A stretch of DNA of 64,000 bases from Epidermidibacterium keratini (GCF_009834025.1 NZ_CP047156.1:620001-684000), one strand, 5' to 3'. Shown: positions 35,861-44,742, numbered from the stretch's first letter. Numbers and translations are program-made. Notes: a model not told the origin generated them from the letters alone.

Positions 35861-36865
35861 TTATTTGCCGACGATCTGGTTGGCAATGTCGGCGGCGGTG
35901 TTGCTCGGGATCGCGAACCCAAGACCCACGCTCCCAGCCTGGCCGTTCGAGGACGACGGCGCGTAGATGACGCTGTTGATGCCGATTACTTCGCCGTTGC
36001 TGTTGAGCAGCGGACCGCCGGAGTTGCCGGGGTTGATGGAGGCGTCGGTCTGGATCGCGTCGTAGGCGACGTCCTGCCCGCTGCCCTCCTGCTGCGCGCT
36101 GACCTGGCGGCCGACATAGCTGACGATGCCGGAGGTGACGGTGTTTTGCAGGCCCTGCGGCGCACCGATCGCGACGACCTCCTCGCCGACCTGCACCTTC
36201 GACGAGTCGGCAAACGTCGCCGGAGTGAGACCGCTCGCGCCGCTCGCCTTGATGACCGCGAGGTCAGCCGACGGGTTGGTGCCCACGATCGTCGCGTCGT
36301 ACGTCGTGCCATCGGACAGTCGGACCTGGATCTGGCCGTTACCGGTGTCGGCCGCCTCGATGACGTGGTAGTTGGTCAGGATGTTGCCGTCGGCGCTGAG
36401 AACCACGCCAGAACCGAGCCCCGAGGCACGCTGAGTCTGTACGCCGATCTCCACCACGCTCGGTAGTGCCTTGGCGGCAACCGCCTGCACGGTCCCTGAT
36501 GTCGCGTCGTTGCCGGCTGCGGAGGTCGTCGACGTCGAGACCGCGGCCGGCGATCCCATGCTGGACAGGCTCACCGCGGTGGCGCCGACGCCGCCTCCCA
36601 GCAGGCCACACGCAGTCGCGAGTGCGGCGATCCGCAGCTTCATCGAACGCTGCTTAGGCGGCTTGGGCGCGGCGAGTACGGCGCCAGCGGACGGCGCAAA
36701 CGGCTGCGGCGGGGAGTTGTACGGCGGCTGCTGCTGGCCCTGCGGTAGACCGAACGGGGGCGGGACGATGGGCTGACCCAGAGAGGTCATCGGCTCCGAC
36801 GGGCGGTAGTGCGGCGCGCGAGCCGCATCCCACTGCGGTTGGTGCGAAGGCTGCTGGCTTGTCAT
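35861..36865 (-). CDS. HtrA/PepD-like membrane-anchored serine protease without PDZ domain
   Basis: A 334-residue protein. A Pro/Gln-rich cytoplasmic lead of about 70 residues is followed by one membrane helix (about 77-100), a Ser/Thr linker, and a trypsin-like domain with His167 (TNYHVIEA), Asp201 (SADLAVI) and Ser282 (GNSGGPL). This is the DegP/HtrA arrangement, but the protein ends about 50 residues after Ser282 and has no PDZ domain. It probably acts in envelope protein quality control outside the membrane. The stop lies 4 bases from a large two-tier hairpin; loss of a 3' segment is possible but unproven. Confidence 0.85.
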   Translation of the reverse strand: MTSQQPSHQPQWDAARAPHYRPSEPMTSLGQPIVPPPFGLPQGQQQPPYNSPPQPFAPSAGAVLAAPKPPKQRSMKLRIAALATACGLLGGGVGATAVSLSSMGSPAAVSTSTTSAAGNDATSGTVQAVAAKALPSVVEIGVQTQRASGLGSGVVLSADGNILTNYHVIEAADTGNGQIQVRLSDGTTYDATIVGTNPSADLAVIKASGASGLTPATFADSSKVQVGEEVVAIGAPQGLQNTVTSGIVSYVGRQVSAQQEGSGQDVAYDAIQTDASINPGNSGGPLLNSNGEVIGINSVIYAPSSSNGQAGSVGLGFAIPSNTAADIANQIVGK

Positions 36866-36930
36866 GCAGCTACTCTCGCGCCGCGGACTTTGTCACCCCT
36901 GAGGCGTTGCTTTGCAGTTCCTGTGAAGGG

Positions 36931-37206
36931 TTAGCGCGCGATCTCGAACTTGCTTGCCCCGGTGTCATCGCCATCTGTGACGTCGACCGACTTCACCGAC
37001 GCGAGCGGCGGACCCTTGTGGCACCAGGCCACGAGACTGTCGACGGCATCGCGCGACCCCTCGAAGTGCCCGCGCACCGAGCCGTCTCGCTCGTTGCGGA
37101 CCCAGCCGGTCACGCCAAGGCTGTCGGCGCGCGCCTTGGTGTAGTAGCGGTACGCCACGCCTTGCACGAATCCCTGGATGTGTACGTCGATCGCCGAGCG
37201 CTCCAT
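36931..37206 (-). CDS. acyP: Acylphosphatase
   Basis: A 91-residue enzyme hydrolysing carboxyl-phosphate bonds. The phosphate loop is GFVQGVAYR with Arg20, and the second active residue is Asn38 in GWVRNE. The length is standard. It stands alone between a protease gene and a GAD-like gene, all on the minus strand. Confidence 0.92.
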   Translation of the reverse strand: MERSAIDVHIQGFVQGVAYRYYTKARADSLGVTGWVRNERDGSVRGHFEGSRDAVDSLVAWCHKGPPLASVKSVDVTDGDDTGASKFEIAR

Positions 37207-37245
37207 CCCTTGATTATTGCCCGCACGCCGATAACTCCCGGCGGG

Positions 37246-37899
37246 TCAGTTCGTGGATCCCTGCGCGAGATGACCATGAACCGGCTTGATCGCGAAGTTG
37301 TCGGCCAGGACCGCGCCGCCGAGCGCGACGGGCACCACCATTGCGTAGTAGGTGTCTGCGGTGAGCGGACCAAGGCGCTTGCGCAGCCGCGAAAAGAGCA
37401 GCTTGCCCTTGTCATCGACCACGTCGAAGTCCCTGGGCCTAGACAGGATCGCGTTCTCCACCGGCAATGTCACCAGCCCGTTGGCGATGTCCTCGGAGTA
37501 GTCGGCGCCCCCGACCCAGTGCAGCAGTGGCGTGATCTTGAGCTTGACCTGATGTGTCGGCGACCAGCAGTACATGTCCCCGAACGCGTCACGCATCCAC
37601 GGGTAGTAGGCGCCGTTGAGGAGGGCAGGGTCGAGGTAGGGCGAGATCACTTGGCACAGCGGGAGAATCTCCGCGGCGACGTCGACCCACTCGGCGGGGT
37701 CGGTAAACCACGCCCGGCCGTCGCCGAAGCTGGCGAGCCCGACCTGCTCCCACCAGGTGAGCACCAAGTCGGGCAGCTTTCCGCGCCATGACTCGATCTC
37801 GTCCGGCGGGATCGGCGGCCCGGGTACGACGCTGCCCATCGCCTCGACGAACATCTGCAGGAACTCTTCGGTGATTTCAGGTTGCTTCCCCACGCTCAC
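37246..37899 (-). CDS. GAD-like/DUF1851 domain protein
   Basis: A 217-residue protein. The region IESWRGKLPDLVLTWWEQVG followed by FGDGRAWFTDP matches the GAD-like domain, and the middle part resembles DUF1851 (Tdi1-type immunity proteins of type VI effectors). No toxin or secretion gene is nearby, so it is an orphan here. I chose the GTG at 37899; the frame runs on to 37980, but that part overlaps the tRNA terminator. Its function is unknown; an immunity-like role is only suggested by family. Confidence 0.55.
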   Translation of the reverse strand: MSVGKQPEITEEFLQMFVEAMGSVVPGPPIPPDEIESWRGKLPDLVLTWWEQVGLASFGDGRAWFTDPAEWVDVAAEILPLCQVISPYLDPALLNGAYYPWMRDAFGDMYCWSPTHQVKLKITPLLHWVGGADYSEDIANGLVTLPVENAILSRPRDFDVVDDKGKLLFSRLRKRLGPLTADTYYAMVVPVALGGAVLADNFAIKPVHGHLAQGSTN

Positions 37900-37959
37900 C
37901 CCGACTTCGCGAGCGGGCACGTCGGTTCCACATCGGGTCGTCGTACGCCGAGCGCCCAA

Positions 37960-37994
37960 CGAAAAACGTTCCGGGTCCAAGGACCCGGAACGTT
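37960..37994 (-). terminator. Intrinsic terminator of tRNA-Pro
   Basis: AACGTTCCGGGTCC (37965-37978) and GGACCCGGAACGTT (37981-37994) form a perfect 14-bp stem. On the minus strand a run of five T follows directly. Confidence 0.85.
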
Positions 37995-38001
37995 GACGTG
38001 G

Positions 38002-38075
38002 TCGGGGTGACAGGATTCGAACCTGCGACCCTCCGCTCCCAAAGCGGATGCGCTACCAAACTGCGCTACACCCCG
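38002..38075 (-). tRNA. tRNA-Pro (TGG)
   Basis: A full cloverleaf of 74 bases: acceptor CGGGGTG/CACCCCG with discriminator A, anticodon stem TCCGC/GCGGA, loop TTTGGGA with anticodon TGG, and T-loop TTCGAAT. CCA is not encoded. Confidence 0.95.
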
Positions 38076-38159
38076 ATGACCGGCGCTCAATGATAGACCG
38101 CGTGGTGTTTGGTACCGCAGCCAGCCCGCGGCGCAGCAACGTAGTCCTGTAAAGTCATA

Positions 38160-38181
38160 TCGGCCCGCAGCGGCGGGCCGA
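38160..38181 (+). other. Leader hairpin before tRNA-Gly
   Basis: TCGGCCCGC-AGCG-GCGGGCCGA, a perfect 9-bp stem ending 2 bases before the tRNA 5' end. It probably lies in the pre-tRNA leader. Confidence 0.45.
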
Positions 38182-38183
38182 AC

Positions 38184-38257
38184 GCGGATGTAGCTCAATG
38201 GTAGAGCCTCAGTCTTCCAAACTGATTACGCGGGTTCGATTCCCGTCATCCGCTCCA
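38184..38257 (+). tRNA. tRNA-Gly (TCC), CCA encoded
   Basis: A 71-base cloverleaf plus an encoded CCA: acceptor GCGGATG/CATCCGC with discriminator T, anticodon stem TCAGT/ACTGA, loop CTTCCAA with anticodon TCC, T-loop TTCGATT. A weak GC-rich hairpin just downstream (about 38261-38285) may terminate it. Confidence 0.95.
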
Positions 38258-38456
38258 CGTTGCCCGACGGATCTCCGTCAGGGCCCGCACCGCGTTGATC
38301 TACAGCGGCTTCCGTTCGTGAACGAGCCAAGAATTCCTAGATTTTCTGCCGATTTTGCTGCCAAGCACCCGCTCGGGTGGGTAGGTATGGACTAGCGCGC
38401 CGAAGTGGCGCGATCCGCGAGCCATGCTCGCGATCGTCGATGCCAGGGAGTTCGTC

Positions 38457-40373
38457 ATGAACGACAAACCCACGATCGAAGGACTGTTCAACGCGACGGT
38501 CTATGACGAGTCGGGTAGCAAGGTTGGCAGTGTCAGCCAGGTTTACACCGACGACATGACTCAGCAGCCAAGCTGGGTATCGGTCAACACCGGATTCTTC
38601 GGAACGAAAGAAACCCTGGTGCCGATGGCGAAAGCCCGGATCAGCGGGGACGAGATCCACGTCCCCTACAGCAAGAGCTTCATCAAGGACGCGCCGAACA
38701 TGGATGCCGACCAGCATCTGGACGCCGACGCCGAGAAGCGGCTCTATGACTACTACGGCGAGGACTACAGCGCCGATCCCCGCGCCGCCGGTGGCCGGGA
38801 TCCGCGCGATGACCGCGGACTGGGCGACCGCGACCTCCGCGACGGCGATCGCGGACTGGGCGATCGCGACCTCCGCGACGACGACCGTGACCGCGGCCTG
38901 GGTGATCGCGACCGCGACCTACGTGATGGCGACCGTGACCGCGGCCTAGGTGATCGCGACCGCGACCTACGTGATGGCGACCGTGACCGCGGCCTAGGTG
39001 ATCGCGACCGCGACCTACGTGATGGCGACCGTGACCGCGGCCTAGGTGATCGCGACCGCGACCTACGTGATGGCGACCGTGACCGCGGCCTCGGCGGCGC
39101 CGGAATCGGTGCCGCTGGAGTCGGAGCCGCCGGCGTGGGTGCCGCCGGTGTCGCCGCTGCCAACCGCGACCAGCACGACGCACCAAACCGCGACGAGTAC
39201 GCCGCCGGCTCTGCTGGTGGAGCGGGCGCAGGCGGAGGTCCGTTCAGCCGCCACCCTGACGATCCCGGCCAGTACCAGCCCGACGGCGGCGGACGCCGCG
39301 ACGACATCGCGTCGCATCCGGCTGATCGCGGCGGCGACCCCGGCGCCTTGGGCCGCCCCGGCGCACCCGCCGATGGGTCGATCGGCCAGTCGAGTGACTA
39401 CGCCTCGCCGGCTGATCGAGGCGTTGGCTACGGCAACTCTCCGGAGCCGACCGGTGGCTACGGCGCCCCCGGCCAGCAGGGCACCGACTTCGACACCACG
39501 GGCCAGCGCGGCTCCGAGTTCGGAACCACGGGTCAGCACGGCAGCGAGTTCGGCGGCTCCCGCGAGCCGGGTGCCGACTTCGGCGCGCCGCCCGAGCCGC
39601 CGGGCTCCCCCGCGGCTCCGGCCGGACAGCAAGGCTACGCAGGGCAGCAAGGTTCGGTCGGTGACCGCGGATACGGCCAGCAGCAGGATTTCCCGGGCGA
39701 TCGCGCCGGACAGCAGGACTCGTGGGCGACCCAGGACTCCTCGCAGGGCCAGTCGAATTCGTTCGGCAGCGAGTATGACCGCCCCAATGACGGGCTGTCG
39801 GGTGCTCCGCAGCAGGGCTACGGCCAGCCCGGGCAGGCTTACGGCCAGCCTGAGCAGGGTTACGGCCAGGACCAGGGCCTTGGACGCGAGCAGAGCTTCG
39901 GACAGGACGATCCGTCGCAGCGCGGCCTCGGCCAAGACCAGGGCTACGGCCAGGACCAGGGCCTCGGACGCGAGCAGAGCTACGGCCAGGACCAGGGCCT
40001 CGGGCGCGAGCAGAGCTACGGCCAGGACCAGGGCCTCGGGCGCGAGCAGAGCTACGGCCAGGACCAGGGCTACGGCCAGGGTCAGCGCCCAGGCGAGGAC
40101 CGCTTCGCCCAGCAGGGCATCGATCCGCAGGCCTACCGCGATCCTGACCAGCAGGGCTTCGGCGACCAGACTCAGGGCTACCGCGACCCGAGTCAGGCTC
40201 AGGGCTTCGGCGATCAGGGCCAGTCACCGGCCTACCGTGACCCGGACCAGCGGCAGGTGCCCGGTGCGGGTCCCGGCCAGCCGGGCTTCGGTGACGAAAA
40301 CCGGCAGCGCGGGCTCGGCGACGACCCGCAGCGCTCGGACTGGCCCGAGCGCGGTGACGAGCCTCGCCGCTAA
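38457..40373 (+). CDS. PRC-barrel protein with two long repeat arrays
   Basis: A 638-residue protein. Residues 1-75 form a PRC-barrel-like domain (NATVYDESGSKVGSVSQVYTDD, then GTKETLVPMAKARI). Residues about 115-215 are a charged array of 16-residue units such as GLGDRDRDLRDGDRDR, encoded by 48-base DNA repeats. Residues 260-638 are Gly/Gln/Pro/Ser-rich, with a second array of 12-residue units (GQDQGLGREQSY). The first array is almost a pure Arg/Asp polyampholyte. Such regions are disordered and prone to condensate formation; that is inference. PRC-barrel proteins of this kind are common in actinobacteria (CsbD/stress context) but not normally this long. AGGGAG precedes the ATG. A strong terminator follows. 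Confidence 0.8.
   Translation: MNDKPTIEGLFNATVYDESGSKVGSVSQVYTDDMTQQPSWVSVNTGFFGTKETLVPMAKARISGDEIHVPYSKSFIKDAPNMDADQHLDADAEKRLYDYYGEDYSADPRAAGGRDPRDDRGLGDRDLRDGDRGLGDRDLRDDDRDRGLGDRDRDLRDGDRDRGLGDRDRDLRDGDRDRGLGDRDRDLRDGDRDRGLGDRDRDLRDGDRDRGLGGAGIGAAGVGAAGVGAAGVAAANRDQHDAPNRDEYAAGSAGGAGAGGGPFSRHPDDPGQYQPDGGGRRDDIASHPADRGGDPGALGRPGAPADGSIGQSSDYASPADRGVGYGNSPEPTGGYGAPGQQGTDFDTTGQRGSEFGTTGQHGSEFGGSREPGADFGAPPEPPGSPAAPAGQQGYAGQQGSVGDRGYGQQQDFPGDRAGQQDSWATQDSSQGQSNSFGSEYDRPNDGLSGAPQQGYGQPGQAYGQPEQGYGQDQGLGREQSFGQDDPSQRGLGQDQGYGQDQGLGREQSYGQDQGLGREQSYGQDQGLGREQSYGQDQGYGQGQRPGEDRFAQQGIDPQAYRDPDQQGFGDQTQGYRDPSQAQGFGDQGQSPAYRDPDQRQVPGAGPGQPGFGDENRQRGLGDDPQRSDWPERGDEPRR
38883..39094 (+). repeat. 48-bp tandem repeat array (4.4 copies)
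   Basis: Units start at 38883, 38931, 38979 and 39027, with a partial fifth at 39075, and are nearly identical. They begin GACCGTGACCGCGGCCT and encode a 16-residue Arg/Asp unit. More diverged shorter units precede it from about 38818. Confidence 0.9.
39948..40073 (+). repeat. 36-bp tandem repeat array (3.5 copies)
   Basis: Units start at 39948, 39984 and 40020, with a half unit at 40056; a diverged copy lies at 39864. Each begins GGCCAGGACCAGGGCCTCGG and encodes GQDQGLGREQSY. Confidence 0.9.
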
Positions 40374-40389
40374 CTGACCCACTGAAACG

Positions 40390-40432
40390 CCGCAGCGCGT
40401 GCTCATCACGAGCACGCGCTGCGGTGTTTTTT
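40390..40432. terminator. Strong intrinsic terminator
   Basis: CCGCAGCGCGTGCTC (40390-40404), loop ATCAC, GAGCACGCGCTGCGG (40410-40424), then TG and six T on the plus strand. It ends the repeat-protein gene and faces the convergent ndh gene. Confidence 0.9.
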
Positions 40433-40450
40433 CTTGATGATCCGGTCGTG

Positions 40451-41956
40451 CTACTTCAGGTGTGGCTTCGCCAACTGGGGCTGAGCCGGGACGGGCTCGT
40501 CGGACGCAGTCTGGTCTGAAGCGGTCTGGTTCGGGGCAGCCTGCGCCGCACGAGGCGCACCAGAGATGTCGCTGGGGTATCCAGACAGTTCTGCGGCATC
40601 CTGCGGGCCGCGCAGCGGGTTGAAGTCGGCACCGATGTCCTCGATCGCCGCGCGCCCGATCACCTGCTGCACCGTCGATGCACGCTCTGAGCGACCGCGT
40701 CCGATGAAGGACACCGCCCAGTGCAGCAACGTGGTGAGGCGCTTCTTGAAGCCGATGATGTAGAAGAGGTGGACGACCAGCCACATCAACCAGGCGACGA
40801 ATCCGGCGAGGCGTATCTTGCCGATGCTGGCGATCGCCTGGAAGCGCGAGATCGTCGCCATACTGCCCTTGTCGTGATAGACGAACGGCGCGGCGGGATC
40901 GTCGGACCAGCGCCCCTGATGCGTGCGCTTCTTGATCGTCTTGGCGGCATGCCGGCCACCCTGGATCGCCACCTGCGCAACACCGGGAAGGTTGTTGAGC
41001 GAGATCATGTCGCCGACGACGAAGACCTCGGGATGTCCAGGAAGGGTGAGGTCCTCGTTGACCTTGATCCGTCCGGCCCGGTCGACCTCGGTGTCGCACT
41101 GGGCGGCAAGATCGGCACCGAGAGGGCTGGCCTGCACCCCCGCTGCCCAGATCTTGGTGGCGCTGGGCAAGAAGTAGCGGCTGCCGTCGGCGCGCTCGAC
41201 CTCGATACCGTCGGCGTTGACGTCAACGACCTTGGAGTTCAGCTGGACGATCACGCCCATGTCGGTGAGCTGCTTGTGGGCCTTAGCGCTGAGCCGGTCG
41301 CCAAATGACCCGAGTACGGCGGGAGCACCGTCCAGCAGCACGATCTTGGCCTTGCGGGTGTCGATGTTGTGGAACTCGTTGGGCAGTGCGCGGTAGGCGA
41401 GCTCGGCGATCTGCCCGGCCATCTCGACCCCGGTGGGGCCGGCGCCGACCACCACGAACGTGGTGAGCTGCTCAAGCTGCTCGGGATCACTACACAGCTC
41501 GGCGTACTCGAAGGCGCCGAAGATCCGCCCCCGCAGCTCGAGCGCGTCGTCGATTGACTTCATGCCCGGCGCGTAGCGCGCGAAGTGGTCGTTGCCGAAG
41601 TAGGACTGCCCAGCACCGGCCGCGACGATGAGCGAGTCGTAGTTCATCACCATGCGCTTATCGAGCAGGCGGTAGTGCACGTCCTTGTTAGCCAGGTCGA
41701 TATGGGTGACCTCACCGAGGTGCACCTGGGTGTTGTCCTGCCCCTTCAGCACCTCTCGGGTTGCCGGCGCGATCTCGCCAGTCGACAGGATTCCGGTCGC
41801 GACTTGGTACAGCAGCGGCTGGAACAGGTGCTGGCCGGTCTTGGCGATGAGCGTGACGTCAACGTCGGCCTTGGCCAGCGCACGCGCCGCGAACAGACCG
41901 CCAAAGCCTGAACCGATAATGACGACGTGGTGGCGTCGTCGCTGCTCCGTGCTCAT
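40451..41956 (-). CDS. ndh: Type II NADH dehydrogenase
   Basis: A 501-residue non-proton-pumping NADH:quinone oxidoreductase. The FAD motif is VVIIGSGFGGLFAARAL at the N-terminus and the NADH motif is VVVGAGPTGVEMAGQIAEL near 180. FVVGDM near 315 contacts FAD. A hydrophobic segment near 390-430 (FVAWLMWLVVHLFYIIGF) mediates membrane attachment. The last 50 residues are Ala/Pro/Gln/Ser-rich with a tandem QTASD. I take the ATG at 41956; an ATG at 41974 is also possible. Confidence 0.93.
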   Translation of the reverse strand: MSTEQRRRHHVVIIGSGFGGLFAARALAKADVDVTLIAKTGQHLFQPLLYQVATGILSTGEIAPATREVLKGQDNTQVHLGEVTHIDLANKDVHYRLLDKRMVMNYDSLIVAAGAGQSYFGNDHFARYAPGMKSIDDALELRGRIFGAFEYAELCSDPEQLEQLTTFVVVGAGPTGVEMAGQIAELAYRALPNEFHNIDTRKAKIVLLDGAPAVLGSFGDRLSAKAHKQLTDMGVIVQLNSKVVDVNADGIEVERADGSRYFLPSATKIWAAGVQASPLGADLAAQCDTEVDRAGRIKVNEDLTLPGHPEVFVVGDMISLNNLPGVAQVAIQGGRHAAKTIKKRTHQGRWSDDPAAPFVYHDKGSMATISRFQAIASIGKIRLAGFVAWLMWLVVHLFYIIGFKKRLTTLLHWAVSFIGRGRSERASTVQQVIGRAAIEDIGADFNPLRGPQDAAELSGYPSDISGAPRAAQAAPNQTASDQTASDEPVPAQPQLAKPHLK

Positions 41957-42131
41957 TACTCTCGTGTCTCCCATTACTGAGGATGTTGTCCCTCCCTTTA
42001 CATGGTAGAGACAGCATCGTGCCCCGGTCAGGCGTTGTGATGGAGCGAGCACCCAGGCACTGGCGGCGACGCCGCGGCCACTTCGCGAGTGGATCGCGAG
42101 GCAATCGGCTGACAGGCCCCGCCCGGGGGCC

Positions 42132-42137
42132 TAGTGT
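42132..42137 (+). promoter_or_regulatory. -10 box of leaderless PhoD-like gene
   Basis: TAGTGT, eight bases, then GTG at 42146, without a Shine-Dalgarno. Confidence 0.4.
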
Positions 42138-42145
42138 CGAGAGCC

Positions 42146-43924
42146 GTGGCAACGAATATCACTACCCCAGACTCACCCCCACTGTCGCGTGACGAGCTGC
42201 TCGTCGCTGGCTCGATCGACACCTCACCGATGATCCTCGGACCGCTGCTGCGGCGGGTGACCGAGACGGGCGCGACGGTGTGGGTGCAAACCGAGCGCGA
42301 CGCGATCGTCCACATCAAGGGCGCAGGGCGCACGTGGTCCACGCGCACGTTCGCCGTACACGGGTCGCACTACGCGATCGTGCTGCTGGACGGGCTCGAG
42401 CCCGGGCAGAGCTTCGAGTACGCCGTACTCATCGACGACGAGCAGGTCTGGCCGGTCGCGGGGGTTGACCTGCCGCCCAGCACCATCACACCGTTCAACC
42501 CCGAACGTCCGACCCGCCTGACGTTCGGGTCCTGCCGCACCAGCGAGCCGCACGACAAGGCCGGCAACGCGCACGCCGGGATCGATGCGATGCGCGCCTT
42601 CGCGATGGAGCTGACGACGCGAGATCCCAGTGACTATCCCGACCTCATCGCGTTCTTGGGCGATCAGGTGTACGCCGACGAGACGCCCGATGCGATGCGG
42701 GAGTTCATCGAGTCGCGGCGCGATGTGAGCGAGGATCCTGGCACTGAGCTCAAGGATTACGTCGAGTACGCCCACCTCTACGACATTGCGTGGTCCGAGC
42801 CGTTCAACCGCTGGCTGCTCTCCACCGTGCCGACCGTGATGATCTTTGATGACCACGACGTGCGCGACGACTGGAACACCTCCCTGGAGTGGCGCCAGGA
42901 GATGGAGTCAAAGCCGTGGTGGCATGAGCGCATCGTCGGCGCGCTGGCGTCGTACTGGGTCTACCAGCACGCTGGCAACCTGTCACAGGATCAGCTGCGC
43001 GAAGACGAGATCTACCAGTTGATTGCGGCCCACGCGGCCTCCGGCGCGGACACCGAGCTTGACCTCACCGGCGCCCTCGACGAGTTCGCCGAACGCGTCG
43101 ACCAGAAGCCCGACGACTACCGCTGGAGCTACACCGTCGAGCTCGGCGACACCCGGCTCATCATGGTCGACTCCCGCGCGGCCCGCGACGTCACCCCGGG
43201 CGCCCGCAAGATGCTCGACACGGCCGAAGAACGCTGGCTTGAGTCGCAGATGGTCGGCGACGTCGACCATCTGTTCATCGGCACCTCGCTGCCGTTCCTG
43301 CTCATTCCGGGCCTGCACGACATCGAAGCGATCAATGAGGCCATGACCAGCGGGGCCTGGGGCAAGGCCGTCGCCAACGCCGGCGAGAAGCTACGTCAGG
43401 CGTTCGACCTCGAACACTGGGCCGCGTTCCAGCACGGCTTCCGCCACCTGTTCGAGCAGGCGATCGCCGTTGCGTCGGGCACCCGCGGGCGAGCGCCGTA
43501 CACCGTCACGTTCCTGTCCGGCGACGTCCACAACTCGTACGTCGCCGAGGTGCCGACCGATGAGCTGCCACCCGGCAGCGGGCGGATCGTCCAAGCGGTC
43601 TGCTCCCCCATCCGCAACCCGATGCCGCTGCCCATGCGCATGCTGATGGCGCACATCACCACCCGGGTGAAGAAGCCGCTGGACCGGTTTATCGCCCGCT
43701 CGAAGAAGATGTCGCCGACCCCGTGGCACTGGGTGCTCACCCAGGGTCCGTGGTTCGACAACAACATCGCCACGGTCGACGTCGAAGGGCCGCGTCTTCG
43801 GCTGAGCTGGATGGCCGGGGAGATCGTCGACGACCGCACCCAGGAGCCGCGCCTTCGCACCGTGGCCGACGTCAGCATCCCGTCGCTGGAGTCACCGGCG
43901 ACCCGCCTGGCTCGCAGCAGCTAG
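42146..43924 (+). CDS. PhoD-like alkaline phosphatase
   Basis: A 592-residue metallophosphatase of the PhoD family. An N-terminal fibronectin-like domain (to about 130) precedes the catalytic domain with LTFGSCRTSE, LIAFLGDQVYADE near 170, IFDDHDVRDDWN near 235, LIMVDSRA near 345 and FLSGDVHNSYVAE near 455. These are the PhoD metal ligands. No Tat signal is visible, so unlike secreted PhoD it may be cytoplasmic. The GTG at 42146 has a TAGTGT box 8 bases upstream. The stop shares the bases CTAG with the stop of the convergent nei gene. Confidence 0.88.
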   Translation: MATNITTPDSPPLSRDELLVAGSIDTSPMILGPLLRRVTETGATVWVQTERDAIVHIKGAGRTWSTRTFAVHGSHYAIVLLDGLEPGQSFEYAVLIDDEQVWPVAGVDLPPSTITPFNPERPTRLTFGSCRTSEPHDKAGNAHAGIDAMRAFAMELTTRDPSDYPDLIAFLGDQVYADETPDAMREFIESRRDVSEDPGTELKDYVEYAHLYDIAWSEPFNRWLLSTVPTVMIFDDHDVRDDWNTSLEWRQEMESKPWWHERIVGALASYWVYQHAGNLSQDQLREDEIYQLIAAHAASGADTELDLTGALDEFAERVDQKPDDYRWSYTVELGDTRLIMVDSRAARDVTPGARKMLDTAEERWLESQMVGDVDHLFIGTSLPFLLIPGLHDIEAINEAMTSGAWGKAVANAGEKLRQAFDLEHWAAFQHGFRHLFEQAIAVASGTRGRAPYTVTFLSGDVHNSYVAEVPTDELPPGSGRIVQAVCSPIRNPMPLPMRMLMAHITTRVKKPLDRFIARSKKMSPTPWHWVLTQGPWFDNNIATVDVEGPRLRLSWMAGEIVDDRTQEPRLRTVADVSIPSLESPATRLARSS

Positions 43925-44742
43925 GCCGCCTGGCACGACGGACACCAGAAGAGGTTGCGGCCGGCGAGATCTTGCACCGCAATCGGCGTACCACATCGTC
44001 GGCACGCGAGGCCGGCGCGCCGGTAGACGTAGTACTGGTCGTCCTCGCGTGCCGGCCCGCTGCGTCGGGTGCGGTCCGCGCGTTCGGTGGTCACCATCCG
44101 GCCCTCGCGGACGCCGGCCCGCATCAGACGTTGCAGGTCGGTCCACAACTGCGACCACAGCTCCGGGCTGATCTGCGATGACGGGGTAAACGGCCAGAGA
44201 CCGTGCCGAAACAGGATCTCCGCTCGGTAGGCGTTGCCGACTCCCGCGGTGACGGTCTGGTCCATCAGCGCGAGGGCGATCGCCCGGGAGCTGCCGCTGA
44301 GGCGGGAGTACGCCTTCGCGCCACCTTCCTTGCTGTGCAAGGGATCTTCGCCGAGGCGGGCACGTAGATCGCGGACCTCCGGAGCAGTGATGACCTCACA
44401 GGCAGTCGCTCCGCGAAGCTGCGCCCAGCCGTCGTCGCCCACCAGCTGGACCCGGATCGCCCCGACCGGGTCGGGCACCGGCAGGCTCGCACCGCTCCAC
44501 TTTCCGTACAGCCCCAGGTGCACGTGCAGGTATAGGTCGTTGCGGCTGCGCGCATCGCCGTCCGCGGCGAACCGGTGCAGCGAGTGCTTGCCCAACGCGC
44601 TCACGCCAAGCAGGACGTGCCCGTCGAGCAACGCGGCACCCTCGACGAAGCGACCCTGCGGACTGGAGACCCGTAGGCGCTGACCGCGGAAGCGCTCAGT
44701 GTGCTCGCGGGCGACGCGCTCAACTACGTGCCCCTCAGGCAT
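43921..44742 (-). CDS. nei: Fpg/Nei family DNA glycosylase (endonuclease VIII-like)
   Basis: A 273-residue base-excision repair enzyme with AP lyase activity. It begins MPEGH, giving the catalytic Pro2 and Glu3. A helix-two-turn-helix lies near 150-215 (DQTVTAGVGNAYRAEILF), and the zinc finger has Cys247, Cys250, Cys267 and Cys270. MPEGH rather than MPELPE points to Nei rather than Fpg. It has a clear GGAGCGAGG before the ATG. In M. tuberculosis a nei gene also lies beside rpiB. Confidence 0.88.
   Translation of the reverse strand: MPEGHVVERVAREHTERFRGQRLRVSSPQGRFVEGAALLDGHVLLGVSALGKHSLHRFAADGDARSRNDLYLHVHLGLYGKWSGASLPVPDPVGAIRVQLVGDDGWAQLRGATACEVITAPEVRDLRARLGEDPLHSKEGGAKAYSRLSGSSRAIALALMDQTVTAGVGNAYRAEILFRHGLWPFTPSSQISPELWSQLWTDLQRLMRAGVREGRMVTTERADRTRRSGPAREDDQYYVYRRAGLACRRCGTPIAVQDLAGRNLFWCPSCQAA

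Noticed and set aside
37185-37215. Possible leaderless promoter of the acylphosphatase gene (AATAAT box)
   Set aside because: The first base of the box does not fit TANNNT; evidence too weak.
38883-40073. CRISPR-like appearance of the tandem DNA repeats
   Set aside because: Units are head to tail with no unique spacers, and they lie within a coding frame.
39046-40377. Alternative-frame ORFs over the repeat-rich gene
   Set aside because: Repeats of 48 and 36 bases keep all frames open; only the frame with the PRC-barrel N-terminus and a ribosome site is supported.
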